Source: JBGQAS01 sp964498605
GTDB taxonomy: Bacteria; Chloroflexota; Anaerolineae; Anaerolineales; Anaerolineaceae
NCBI GenBank assembly: GCA_964498605.1
Contig: CAZCHK010000005.1
Coordinates: 1-61,558 of the forward strand
Length of the DNA: 61,558 nucleotides
Direction: 5' to 3'
In this document: positions 51,673-59,457 of the stretch, one piece after another
Position numbering within the stretch: the stretch's first letter is position 1
Layout of the letters: each line of letters begins with the position of its first letter
Notes under the pieces: generated by a model
Told to the model about the DNA's origin: nothing
Seen by the model: only the letters and a program-made list of their open reading frames with translations
Database searches by the model: none
Position numbers and translations under genes: made by a program

Positions 51673-51966
51673 ATGGCAATCAGTCTCAAACCTTTGGGCG
51701 GCCGTGTAGTGGTTGAACCCATAGAGCAGGATGAAGTGACCGCGAGCGGGATCTATCTCCCTGAAACCGCCAAAGAAAAGCCCCAAAAAGGTAAAATTGT
51801 CGCCGCTGGACCGGGTGAGCGTGATGATGATGGCAAACGCATTCCCATGGAAGTGAAAGTCGGCGACATCGTTGTGTACCAGAAGTACAGCGGTACAGAA
51901 TTCAAGCTGGATGATAAAAAGTACCTCATTTTGAGCGAAAAAGACATCATCGCTTTGGTTGGATAA
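51673..51966 (+). CDS. groES: co-chaperonin GroES
   Basis: 97 residues, standard length. PLGGRVVVEPIEQDE opens the beta-barrel, the mobile loop (TASGIYLPETAKEKPQ) docks on GroEL, and the C-terminal YLILSEKDIIALV closes the fold. It caps the GroEL ring and is encoded 29 bp ahead of groEL behind a CIRCE-controlled promoter with a strong AGGAGG site. Confidence 0.98.
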   Translation: MAISLKPLGGRVVVEPIEQDEVTASGIYLPETAKEKPQKGKIVAAGPGERDDDGKRIPMEVKVGDIVVYQKYSGTEFKLDDKKYLILSEKDIIALVG

Positions 51967-51995
51967 TTTATTATTTTTCATAAGGAGTATAAGAT

Positions 51996-53627
51996 ATGGC
52001 AGCGAAACAACTCGTTTTCTCTGAGGAAGCTCGCCGACGCTTGAAGAACGGTATTGATGTTCTTGCCAACGCAGTGGCGACAACCCTTGGACCCAAAGGG
52101 CGCAATGTTGCGCTCGATCGCAAATTCGGCAGCCCGACCGTGACGCATGATGGTGTCACGGTAGCAAAAGAGATCGAACTGGAAGATCCATTCGAGAATA
52201 TGGGTGCCCAGCTTCTGAAAGAAGCAGCAACAAAAACCAATGATATCGCCGGCGACGGAACCACCACATCGACAGTCCTGGCTCACGCAATCGTTACGGA
52301 GGGTTTGAAGAACCTTTCAGCTGGCGCCAATCCGATGCTGTTAAAACGCGGCATCGAGGCAGCCTCAAAAGCCATTGCCAAGGAAATTGAGAAAAAAGCC
52401 ATCAAAATCAGCACCAAAGAAGAGATCGCATCCGTGGCCACAATTTCTGCGCAGGACCGCGAGATTGGTGATCTGATCGCTGAAGTGATGGACAAAGTCG
52501 GCAAAGACGGCGTGATCACCGTCGAGGAATCCAAAGGCATTCAGTTTGAGACGGAATACGTGGAAGGCATGCAGTTCGACCGCGGTTATATCTCGGCGTA
52601 TTTCATCACCGATACAGAGCACATGAAAGCTGTCATCAGCGAACCCTATATCCTCATCTACGACAAGAAAATCTCCGCAGCCCAGGATATCGTTCCACTG
52701 CTTGAAAAACTTGTCCAGGTTGGCAAACGCGACCTGATCATCATTGCCGAAGACGTTGATGGCGAAGCGCTGGCTACTCTTGTCCTGAACAAGCTGCGCG
52801 GCATGCTGAATGTTCTGGCGATCAAAGCCCCCGGTTTTGGCGACCGCCGCAAAGCCATGATGCAGGACATTGCCATTCTTACCGGTGCGCAGGTCATCTC
52901 TGAAGAAACTGGCCGGAAACTTGAATCCGTTGTCGTGGCTGACCTTGGCCGCGCCGAAAAAGTCGAGGCTGACAAGGATAATACGACCATTGTTGGCGGT
53001 AAAGGCGAGTTAAAAGAGATCAAAGGACGCATTGAGCAGATTCGAGTCGAGATCGATAAGACCACCAGCGATTACGACCGAGAAAAACTGCAGGAACGAC
53101 TTGCCAAGCTTTCTGGTGGCGTTGCCATCATTAAAGTTGGTGCGGCAACCGAAACGGAACTGAAAGAAAAGAAACACCGTGTGGAAGACGCTCTCTCCGC
53201 CACGCGCGCGGCAGTGGAAGCCGGTATTGTTCCTGGCGGTGGTGTGGCATTGATCAATGCCATGAAAGCCATCAAGAACATCAAATTCGATATTGAAGAC
53301 GAGCAGATCGGCGTGAATATCGTGCGGAAAGCGCTGGAAGTTCCCATGCGCAAGATCGCGGAAAATGCCGGGCAGGAAGGCTCTGTGGTTGTGGAGAACG
53401 TTCGCCAACAGCAGAAAGCCAAAGACAACGAGAACGTTGGATACAATGTGTTGAGCGATGAATACACTGACATGGTCAAGGGCGGTGTGATCGACCCCGC
53501 GAAAGTGACCAAGGGTGCGCTTGAGAACGCCGCATCCATCGCAGCCATGATCCTGACAACCGAAGCGTTGATCACGGATGTTCCTGAAAAGGAAAAACCC
53601 ATGGCACCTCCGCCACCGGAGTACTAG
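51996..53627 (+). CDS. groEL: chaperonin GroEL
   Basis: 543 residues. All ATP-site elements are present: TLGPKGRNV, GDGTTTSTVLAHAI, the SAGANPMLLKRGI segment and GGGVALI with the distal Asp in the DEYTDMVKGGVIDP part. Apical residues RGYISAYF are conserved. The C-terminus ends in EKPMAPPPPEY and lacks the GGM repeats found in many GroEL proteins, a Pro-rich replacement. It folds client proteins inside a double ring with GroES. Confidence 0.98.
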   Translation: MAAKQLVFSEEARRRLKNGIDVLANAVATTLGPKGRNVALDRKFGSPTVTHDGVTVAKEIELEDPFENMGAQLLKEAATKTNDIAGDGTTTSTVLAHAIVTEGLKNLSAGANPMLLKRGIEAASKAIAKEIEKKAIKISTKEEIASVATISAQDREIGDLIAEVMDKVGKDGVITVEESKGIQFETEYVEGMQFDRGYISAYFITDTEHMKAVISEPYILIYDKKISAAQDIVPLLEKLVQVGKRDLIIIAEDVDGEALATLVLNKLRGMLNVLAIKAPGFGDRRKAMMQDIAILTGAQVISEETGRKLESVVVADLGRAEKVEADKDNTTIVGGKGELKEIKGRIEQIRVEIDKTTSDYDREKLQERLAKLSGGVAIIKVGAATETELKEKKHRVEDALSATRAAVEAGIVPGGGVALINAMKAIKNIKFDIEDEQIGVNIVRKALEVPMRKIAENAGQEGSVVVENVRQQQKAKDNENVGYNVLSDEYTDMVKGGVIDPAKVTKGALENAASIAAMILTTEALITDVPEKEKPMAPPPPEY

Positions 53628-53640
53628 AATGAAAGAAAAA

Positions 53641-53670
53641 GGAACGCGGTTCACACCGCGTTCCTTTTTT
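53641..53670 (+). terminator. terminator of groESL
   Basis: A perfect 9-bp GC-rich stem (GGAACGCGG/CCGCGTTCC) with a 6-nt loop and six T residues. Confidence 0.9.
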
Positions 53671-53688
53671 AACATCCTTCCCTTCGGG

Positions 53689-53694
53689 TATAAT
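53689..53694 (+). promoter_or_regulatory. -10 box for the parvulin lipoprotein gene
   Basis: A perfect TATAAT lies 7 nt before the first ATG at 53702; no strong -35 is visible (T-rich, next to the groEL terminator). This layout fits a leaderless transcript. Confidence 0.5.
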
Positions 53695-53701
53695 CTCAAG
53701 G

Positions 53702-54583
53702 ATGTTGATGAGAACCATCGCTCTGTGTATCCTGGCACTGATGATGATCGGCTGTTCCGCCGATACAACGCTGTCTCCAGGTAGTGCCACATTCACGCCT
53801 GCCCCAGTCTTGAAAGCCACCCCTACGCAACGCCCCACGGCACTTCTGGTCAATGGCGAAGCAGTATGGATGGAGGAATACCAGGCGGGTATGCAGCAGA
53901 TACAGCACGCCCAGACCGAACTGGGATTGAGTTTTTCAGACGAAGAAGCTTCGAACAGGGTCATTGAGGACCTGATCCACACGACAATCCTTGCTCAAGA
54001 AGCGAGAAAAAACGGCTATCTGGAAGACGAGGAGGATCTGAACCGCAGGATTGCTGAACTGGCTGACGCGTCGGGAGGGTCGGATGCCTTCGCGACCTGG
54101 TTGACCAGGAATGGTTACACGCAAGAGGTGTTTCTGCACGCTTTTCAGAAAGCCGAAGCCGCGGGGTGGCAGATAGAGCGTATCACTTCTGCAGTCAGTC
54201 TGACCGCCGAGCAAGTCCACGCTCGGCAGATCTTTTCCACCAATCTTGAGAATATCGAGGAGGCGTTTCTTCAGCTCGAAAATGGATATGATTTCCCATC
54301 CTTGGCAAGTTTCTATGATCCGCTCACGGGGGGAGACCTGGGATGGTTTCCACGCGGCTATCTGCTTCAACCGTTGGTGGAGGAGGCTGCATTTCAGCTT
54401 GAAATTGGTTCGTACAGCCCGATCATTGAAACAACATCAGGCTTTCACATTGTGTTTGTGATCGCTCGCGAAACAGAACGCCCGCTGTCACAGGACGCGC
54501 TGCTTACTCTTCAGGATAAAGCGATCAAAGAATGGATGGATGACAGAGTGCTATCAAGCACGATAGAGATATTTGTGCCATAA
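53702..54583 (+). CDS. PpiC-type peptidyl-prolyl isomerase lipoprotein (PrsA/SurA-like)
   Basis: 293 residues. Lipoprotein signal ends LMMIGC. The N-terminal region (about 45-160) is the helical SurA_N-like chaperone part (LLVNGEAVWMEEYQAGMQQ). The parvulin domain follows from about 165: HARQIFSTNLENIEEAFLQL, then GGDLGWFPRGYLLQPLVEEAAFQL and ETTSGFHIVFV. It likely helps exported proteins fold at the membrane. The start could also be ATG 53708, which has AAGGA at 5 nt. Transcribed after groEL but separated by a terminator. Confidence 0.9.
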   Translation: MLMRTIALCILALMMIGCSADTTLSPGSATFTPAPVLKATPTQRPTALLVNGEAVWMEEYQAGMQQIQHAQTELGLSFSDEEASNRVIEDLIHTTILAQEARKNGYLEDEEDLNRRIAELADASGGSDAFATWLTRNGYTQEVFLHAFQKAEAAGWQIERITSAVSLTAEQVHARQIFSTNLENIEEAFLQLENGYDFPSLASFYDPLTGGDLGWFPRGYLLQPLVEEAAFQLEIGSYSPIIETTSGFHIVFVIARETERPLSQDALLTLQDKAIKEWMDDRVLSSTIEIFVP

Positions 54584-54629
54584 TATTGTAGACTGAGCGC
54601 GTGTGTCTGATCGGGAGAATTTTTAACCT

Positions 54630-55328
54630 ATGACTAGAAAAGAAATGATCTTCAATGTCCTCACCATTTCGGTTGTTGTGCTATTCGCTGTCGCGGTGAT
54701 CATGTTCTTTACCATCTTTGTCAACCCCGCTTCAGGCGTGAATCCTTTTCCGCCATCCACTTTACCCGCCATGGTGGTTTTGCCAAGCGCGACTGCGACA
54801 AAGCCGGTAGTCTTTCCACCAACATGGACTCCCGCTCCTACTCAGACGCTGGCCAACAGCTCGACGAATGAAATTGCGACTCCGCGGCCGGGCGAAACAG
54901 TCATCGCCCAGCCCACGGCTTCGCAGGAACCAACCATGGAAGGGGGATACCCGTTTCAGGTTCAAGGCGAGCCGGAGGGAATGAAGAGCACGATCTTTAA
55001 CCCGAATTCGACCTGCGCGTGGATGGGTGTGGCAGGAAGAGTGAACGATCTCCAGGATCGGCCTTATGTCGGAGCGATGATCAGGCTGGGGGGAACAATC
55101 AATTATCAGCCCATCCAGGAGCAGTATACCCTTGCTGGCATGGCAACAAATTACGGCGCGAGTGGATTTGAGTTCACGATCTCCAACACGCTCATCGCGT
55201 CGAAGCAGACTCTGTGGATCCAGCTGGTCGACCAGGCAAGAGTGCCGCTGTCGGATAAGATATATTTTGATACGTATGCCGATTGTGAGGAGAACCTGAT
55301 CCTGATCAATTTCCGACAGGTCCGCTAG
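54630..55328 (+). CDS. surface protein with one membrane helix and Pro/Thr-rich linker
   Basis: 232 residues. A single N-terminal membrane helix (about 8-30) is followed by a 70-residue Pro/Thr/Ala/Ser-rich spacer with repeated TPAPTQ-like pieces, and then a compact domain of about 110 residues with two cysteines (NSTCAWMGVAGRV and YADCEENL) that could form a disulfide. No family name is recognised. The context (TPR surface proteins, parvulin lipoprotein) fits a secreted or cell-surface role. Confidence 0.7.
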   Translation: MTRKEMIFNVLTISVVVLFAVAVIMFFTIFVNPASGVNPFPPSTLPAMVVLPSATATKPVVFPPTWTPAPTQTLANSSTNEIATPRPGETVIAQPTASQEPTMEGGYPFQVQGEPEGMKSTIFNPNSTCAWMGVAGRVNDLQDRPYVGAMIRLGGTINYQPIQEQYTLAGMATNYGASGFEFTISNTLIASKQTLWIQLVDQARVPLSDKIYFDTYADCEENLILINFRQVR

Positions 55329-55342
55329 CAGAACAAGGCCGC

Positions 55343-56551
55343 TCAATCACGAGGTGTGATAGTCAGAATACGATCCGTCGCAAGCAGCCCGGTCAGAGGG
55401 TGGGAATTAGCCTGCATAACGCTTCCGTTGGAAAAATACTCAAACGAATAATTCGTCCGCTCTCCCGGGTGCAATCCGGGCAGAGGCATCAGGCGGGCGG
55501 TCAGTGGTTTGCGCAAACGCGCGGACAAGGCCGCCAGATCCAGCAGGATCGGGGCGATTGTCCCCGCGGTCATATCTCCCGGCAGAGGAATCGTGTCCAA
55601 TCCTGTTCCGCACACCGTGGAGAATAACAGCAGATCCTTGAGATGCAATTCACCGTTCGATCGAGATGCGAGAACGCTGTCTTCAAGTACGGGCAGCATC
55701 AATCCGTTAAACCCGGTTTTTTTCCATTTCCCGGCGTCCAGTATGCTGGCAAGATATGCTGCCGCGGCAACGGAAGCGTGATCACCCAATGCGGCAATGC
55801 CCAGGCTTTCAAGTGCTTTCCCGATGGAGGTTCTTGCATCGGGGAAAGGCGCCAGGGAAAAATCCAGGCCATGAAATGGAATAGAATATTTGGTTGCAGC
55901 AGAACGGCAGATGCTGCTGATCAATTTTGCTTTTGACTCCATTGCGGATAGCAGGGTAGTACGGGCATTTTCGAGAGTCCTGGCACTGCTCAAGATTTCC
56001 AGGGCAAGATCAGCTCCTTCCAAAGCCAGGGCAAAACCGGGTGCCGAGCCTGCCGAATAACCGGAGGGGAAAAATGGGCAGAAGGGAGCAACATTGGCAG
56101 TTGCAGCGAAACGTAAATTGGTGAAACCATCCGGTGTGATTCTGGCTGCCGATTCGATGATCCGGGCGCAGGCCCGAATCGCTTTCAGAGACACTTCGCC
56201 TTTCGCTGTCAGCACATTCGCGGTCACGAATGTGCTTTTGGCCTGCTCCAGGATTGGCAGAATGAGCTCCATGCTGTCCTGGTCGTCAGGCGAAACCTGT
56301 CCAGCGGATAGATATTGAAATTTGTGAAACAAAGCTTGTTCTTCCAGCTCCCGCAGGCGCGCGAGCAAAGCTGCAGGTTTCAGTATGAATTCGGAGAAAG
56401 GAGTCATCGCCAGGCGAGCTGTCTGAACTGGAAAGCCTGCCTTTTCAAGTCCTGATTTCAGATAATTCGACGACGATTCAAGAGTTGCCAGGGTGGACGA
56501 ATCAGATTTTGCCCGCGGTTGGAAGAACGATGTAATCGAACGAATTTTCAT
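55343..56551 (-). CDS. DUF711 family protein (UPF0210-like)
   Basis: 402 residues. It starts MKIRSITSFFQP, the typical N-terminal segment of DUF711, and includes FCPFFPSGYSAGSAPGFALALEGADLAL and GIAALGDHASVAAAAYLASI, which resemble DUF711 proteins. The family has a pyruvate-formate-lyase-like fold, but lacks known activity. It is the last gene of a three-gene run with the TrmH-type methyltransferase (4-bp overlap). Confidence 0.78.
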   Translation of the reverse strand: MKIRSITSFFQPRAKSDSSTLATLESSSNYLKSGLEKAGFPVQTARLAMTPFSEFILKPAALLARLRELEEQALFHKFQYLSAGQVSPDDQDSMELILPILEQAKSTFVTANVLTAKGEVSLKAIRACARIIESAARITPDGFTNLRFAATANVAPFCPFFPSGYSAGSAPGFALALEGADLALEILSSARTLENARTTLLSAMESKAKLISSICRSAATKYSIPFHGLDFSLAPFPDARTSIGKALESLGIAALGDHASVAAAAYLASILDAGKWKKTGFNGLMLPVLEDSVLASRSNGELHLKDLLLFSTVCGTGLDTIPLPGDMTAGTIAPILLDLAALSARLRKPLTARLMPLPGLHPGERTNYSFEYFSNGSVMQANSHPLTGLLATDRILTITPRD

Positions 56552-57330
56552 ATTTTTCTTTGCCTCACAATTTCGAACACCAGGATGCTTCCCGCAATGG
56601 CGGCGTTCAGGCTCTCCGTACCGCCTGGCATGGGTAAATGGATCGACCGGTCGGCCAGAGCGATCATTTCGGGGGTGATGCCTTCAGCTTCAGAACCCAC
56701 GATCAGCGCCAGGGGCCTGCGGAGGTCCGTCTCCCAGCATGAGGATCCTTGTTTCACCGTCGCAGCGTAGAAGGTGGTCCTGGACCCGATCCTGGCACGC
56801 AAAGACTGGATTTCCATGATGGATGTTTGCCGGAAAGGGATGTGAAAGTGGGCGCCCATGGCGGCGCGAACCACTTTTGGAGAAAATGGGTCGACGCATC
56901 CCGCTGTGAGCAGCATCATTTGCACGCCGCCAGCCCAGGCAGTGCGCATGAGCGTGCCAAGGTTTCCAGGGTCGCGAATTTGATCTGCGATCAGTAGAAA
57001 ATCCAGCTGATCGGGGATCCCATCGTTCTGCTGTTCGTAAACGGCCAGGATCCCCTGGGAGTTTTCTGTGGCGGACAGGGAATCGAAGACCTCCGCATGC
57101 ACTTCTTCCACAACCGCTGGACCCGATCGATATTGGTCCACAATCCGCTTGCCGCGCTGTCCGGCCTTGCTGCTGTAGAATAATTCCCGGATTTTCCAGG
57201 TTGAATGGAGACCTTCTTCGATCAGTCTCACACCCTCTGCGACGAAAAGCCCGTTTTCATCCCGTGTTTTTCTGTCTCTGAGGAGTGACCTGATGAGGTG
57301 GAGCTTTGGATTGCGCGCTGATGTGATCAT
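56548..57330 (-). CDS. TrmH/SpoU-family RNA methyltransferase
   Basis: 260 residues. Opens MITSARNPKLHLIRSLLRDRKTRDENGLFVAEGVRLI, the N-terminal RNA-binding region of the YsgA/TsnR group. The SPOUT motifs are DQIRDPGNLGTLMRTAWAGG, ALIVGSEAEGITPE and IHLPMPGGTESLNAAIAGSILVF. It methylates a 2'-hydroxyl of rRNA or tRNA; the target is not known. A second SPOUT enzyme (rlmB) is present in this window. It overlaps both its neighbours by ATGA. Confidence 0.93.
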   Translation of the reverse strand: MITSARNPKLHLIRSLLRDRKTRDENGLFVAEGVRLIEEGLHSTWKIRELFYSSKAGQRGKRIVDQYRSGPAVVEEVHAEVFDSLSATENSQGILAVYEQQNDGIPDQLDFLLIADQIRDPGNLGTLMRTAWAGGVQMMLLTAGCVDPFSPKVVRAAMGAHFHIPFRQTSIMEIQSLRARIGSRTTFYAATVKQGSSCWETDLRRPLALIVGSEAEGITPEMIALADRSIHLPMPGGTESLNAAIAGSILVFEIVRQRKI

Positions 57331-57890
57331 GATCCTCCAGCCTGGAAGTGATCAAAAAAAACCTGAAAAGTCTCAAGATCAATGATCACGAGTGAAACAA
57401 GTTTGACGCTGGAGTTGTTCCAATTACATTGATCAAACAAAGCGGCTGACAGCGCTCGCGCGCCAACCGCTTTGGGAACGCCGAAGATGCCAGTGGAGAT
57501 TGGGGGAACTGCCAGATGATGAACACCGAGGCAGTTCGCGGTGGAAAATGAGGATTGGTATGTGCGGTGAAGTTTGATTTCTTCGCATCCTTCTCCCCAC
57601 TGCGGGCCAACGGCGTGGATGATCCATTGGCAGGGCAGGGAGCCTGCGGATGTCACGGCGCAGTGGTCAAAATCGATTGCGCCGTGGGTGGACAACCAGA
57701 GGTCACTTTCCTCCTGGATCACGTTACCACCCGCGGACACGATGGCGGCAGCCAGGCCGCCGAAATGCCTCAGGCGGCTGTTGGCGGCATTCACGATCGC
57801 GTCGCAGGAAAATCGGGTCATGTCAGCGTGAACGATTTCAAATGTCACGCCCGAATTGAGTTGCCAAGAACCTGTGCGGGGGTCAACCAT
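57327..57890 (-). CDS. macro domain ADP-ribose hydrolase/binding protein
   Basis: 187 residues. The macro-domain pattern is clear: VHADMTRFSCDAIVNAANSRLRHFGGLAAAI, the PCQWIIHAVGPQWGEG strand, and ISTGIFGVPK phosphate-binding loop. Such proteins remove or bind ADP-ribose on proteins or O-acetyl-ADP-ribose. The Asn-Ala-Ala-Asn-Ser motif and the glycine loop are intact, so activity is likely. It is first in the macro-TrmH-DUF711 run. A TATAAT at 57908-57913 is 17 nt ahead of its ATG and may be its -10. Confidence 0.92.
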   Translation of the reverse strand: MVDPRTGSWQLNSGVTFEIVHADMTRFSCDAIVNAANSRLRHFGGLAAAIVSAGGNVIQEESDLWLSTHGAIDFDHCAVTSAGSLPCQWIIHAVGPQWGEGCEEIKLHRTYQSSFSTANCLGVHHLAVPPISTGIFGVPKAVGARALSAALFDQCNWNNSSVKLVSLVIIDLETFQVFFDHFQAGGS

Positions 57891-57914
57891 GATCAGTCCT
57901 TCCCGTTATTATAC

Positions 57915-57949
57915 AAAAAAAAACGGGACAGCTCATAGGGCTGTCCCGT
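57915..57949 (-). terminator. terminator of the infC-rpmI-rplT operon
   Basis: ACGGGACAGC pairs with GCTGTCCCGT around a 7-nt loop and is followed by nine T residues on the minus strand. Confidence 0.9.
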
Positions 57950-57967
57950 GGTTATGCTGGTTCTTGT

Positions 57968-58315
57968 TCAGGCCAGTGCCTTTGTGACGATGGCTGTAAA
58001 AGTTTTCGGATCACGCACAGCAATATCCGCCAGAAGCTTTCGATTGATTTCGATGCTCGTGTTTTTGAGCCCGTGGATCAGTTTGCTGTAAGTGGTGCCA
58101 TTAAGACGGGCAGAGGCATTAATGCGCGCAATCCATAATTTTCGGAGATCACGCTTGCGAACTCGTCGATCGCGGAAGGAATACCACATCGCTTTCAGGA
58201 TGGTCTCATTCGCGCGGCGGATCAACAGATGCCGCGACATGCGGTAGCCCTTTGCAGATTTTAATATTTTCTTATGTCTGAGGTGTCCCTGGGGACCACC
58301 TTTTACACGTGCCAT
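57968..58315 (-). CDS. rplT: ribosomal protein L20
   Basis: 115 residues. MARVKGGPQGHLRHKKILKSAKGYRMSRHLL at the N-terminus is a close variant of the L20 start, and RRVRKRDLRKLWIARINASARLNGTTYSKLIHGLK is its conserved core. It assembles early on 23S rRNA and may repress its own operon. GGAG precedes the ATG. Confidence 0.98.
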   Translation of the reverse strand: MARVKGGPQGHLRHKKILKSAKGYRMSRHLLIRRANETILKAMWYSFRDRRVRKRDLRKLWIARINASARLNGTTYSKLIHGLKNTSIEINRKLLADIAVRDPKTFTAIVTKALA

Positions 58316-58397
58316 ACCTTACTCCTTTGCGAACCCCTGGGCGCCGGTGATCGTCACCTGTTGAAAACACCCAACGGCCGCGCTAAAAACCTTCCGG

Positions 58398-58628
58398 CTA
58401 CTTCTGCATATTTGGAGCCAGACGACGGACGCGCTTTTTGATTCCACGGCCTTGCACGGGGATCATTTCGTCCAACAGATATTTGGTGCGGGTCGATGTA
58501 CGGCGGCGAAGGTGACCTTTGCCGATCTTGGTGCGCACCAAAGTGCCCGAACCGGTCAGGCGGAACCTTTTTGAGGTTGCCTTATGGGTTTTGAGCTTGA
58601 TCTTGCCTGTTTTTACCTTTCGTGACAC
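58398..58628 (-). CDS. rpmI: ribosomal protein L35
   Basis: 76 residues from a GTG (VSRKVKTGKIKLKTHK) with AGGAG 6 nt ahead; a longer TTG frame would overlap that site. The segments KTHKATSKRFRLTGSGT and HLRRRTSTRTKYL are typical. Located between infC and rplT in the classical order. Confidence 0.95.
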   Translation of the reverse strand: MSRKVKTGKIKLKTHKATSKRFRLTGSGTLVRTKIGKGHLRRRTSTRTKYLLDEMIPVQGRGIKKRVRRLAPNMQK

Positions 58629-58720
58629 AGCAAACTCCTCTTGCAATTAAATACACCCTGCGGGTGCAAGGTGTAATTATACCAGAATTTTTAATGATGG
58701 TGAGGGAAAATGCAATTCGA

Positions 58721-59329
58721 TCAGTTGACCTGTTGTGCTTTCTCAGCTGAAGGAACAGGCGATGAGGAAGGTTTATCCGTTGATTTGGATGGTTCGTCTG
58801 TTGATTTTTTCTTTCCCGTTTTGATGGCAGTCAGAACCATGCCCATGTTCTTGCCTTCAAGCATCGGCGGGGATTCCACGCTGGCCACATCACTCAACGC
58901 TTCGGCGATTTCCTTGAGATCTTCCAGGGCAATTTCAGGATAGTCTATTTCCCGGCCTCGAAAACGGATCGTCACCCGCACCTTATTACCTTGTTTGATC
59001 CACCTGCGGGCATCATCGACTTTGAAGTCCCGATGAGCCGACGTTGTTTTTGGGCGCAGGCGGATTTCTTTAACTTCGATCTTGGTTTGCGCTTTACGGG
59101 CTTCACGTTCCTTTTTGGTTCTCTCATAGAGGTACTTACCAAAATCAAGCACGCGGCACACGGGAGGATCGCGATCTGGAGCCACTTCGACCAGGTCAAG
59201 TTCTGCATCTCGAGCTATTTGAAGTGCTTTTTGAATTGGAACGACACCCACATTCTCCCCTTTGGGTCCGATCAAATAAACCTGAGCTGATCGGATGGTT
59301 TCGTTTACACGGATGTTTATTGTACTAAT
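58721..59329 (-). CDS. infC: translation initiation factor IF-3 with AUU start
   Basis: 202 residues if it starts at ATT 59329. Upstream of the TTG at 59275 the frame continues in conserved IF-3 sequence (INIRVNETIRSAQVYLIGPKGENVGVV), so the N-domain starts earlier. No ATG, GTG or TTG occurs in that stretch before the in-frame stop; AAGGAG lies 9 nt ahead of ATT. AUU starts are known for infC and allow IF-3 to repress itself by rejecting its own start codon. The rest carries the linker, the C-domain (KTTSAHRDFKVDDARRWI, RFRGREIDYPEIALEDLKEI) and a Lys/Ser-rich tail. Promoter TTGACG/TAATAT is 37 nt or more upstream. Confidence 0.93.
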   Translation of the reverse strand: MSTINIRVNETIRSAQVYLIGPKGENVGVVPIQKALQIARDAELDLVEVAPDRDPPVCRVLDFGKYLYERTKKEREARKAQTKIEVKEIRLRPKTTSAHRDFKVDDARRWIKQGNKVRVTIRFRGREIDYPEIALEDLKEIAEALSDVASVESPPMLEGKNMGMVLTAIKTGKKKSTDEPSKSTDKPSSSPVPSAEKAQQVN

Positions 59330-59372
59330 AGTCTTCTACTCCTTCTTGGGTGATGATTACTTTACTAGAAAA

Positions 59373-59400
59373 ATATTACCATAATTACAGTAGACGTCAA
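59373..59400 (-). promoter_or_regulatory. promoter of the infC operon
   Basis: TTGACG and TAATAT with a 16-bp spacer, between the thrS-side hairpin and the AUU start. Confidence 0.65.
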
Positions 59401-59405
59401 TCATA

Positions 59406-59440
59406 TCACAAAGCCCGGCCCACCGGGCCGGGCTTTGTGA
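59406..59440 (-). terminator. very stable hairpin between thrS and infC
   Basis: A perfect 16-bp stem (TCACAAAGCCCGGCCC and complement) with a 3-nt loop, located 18 bp after the thrS stop. The T-run is weak. It may terminate thrS transcripts, so infC has its own promoter just beyond. Confidence 0.75.
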
Positions 59441-59457
59441 TGATGCGATGGAGAGGG

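Noticed and set aside
53010..53792. A 260-residue open frame opposite the 3' end of groEL
   Set aside because: It is antisense to a strongly conserved protein and crosses the groEL terminator.
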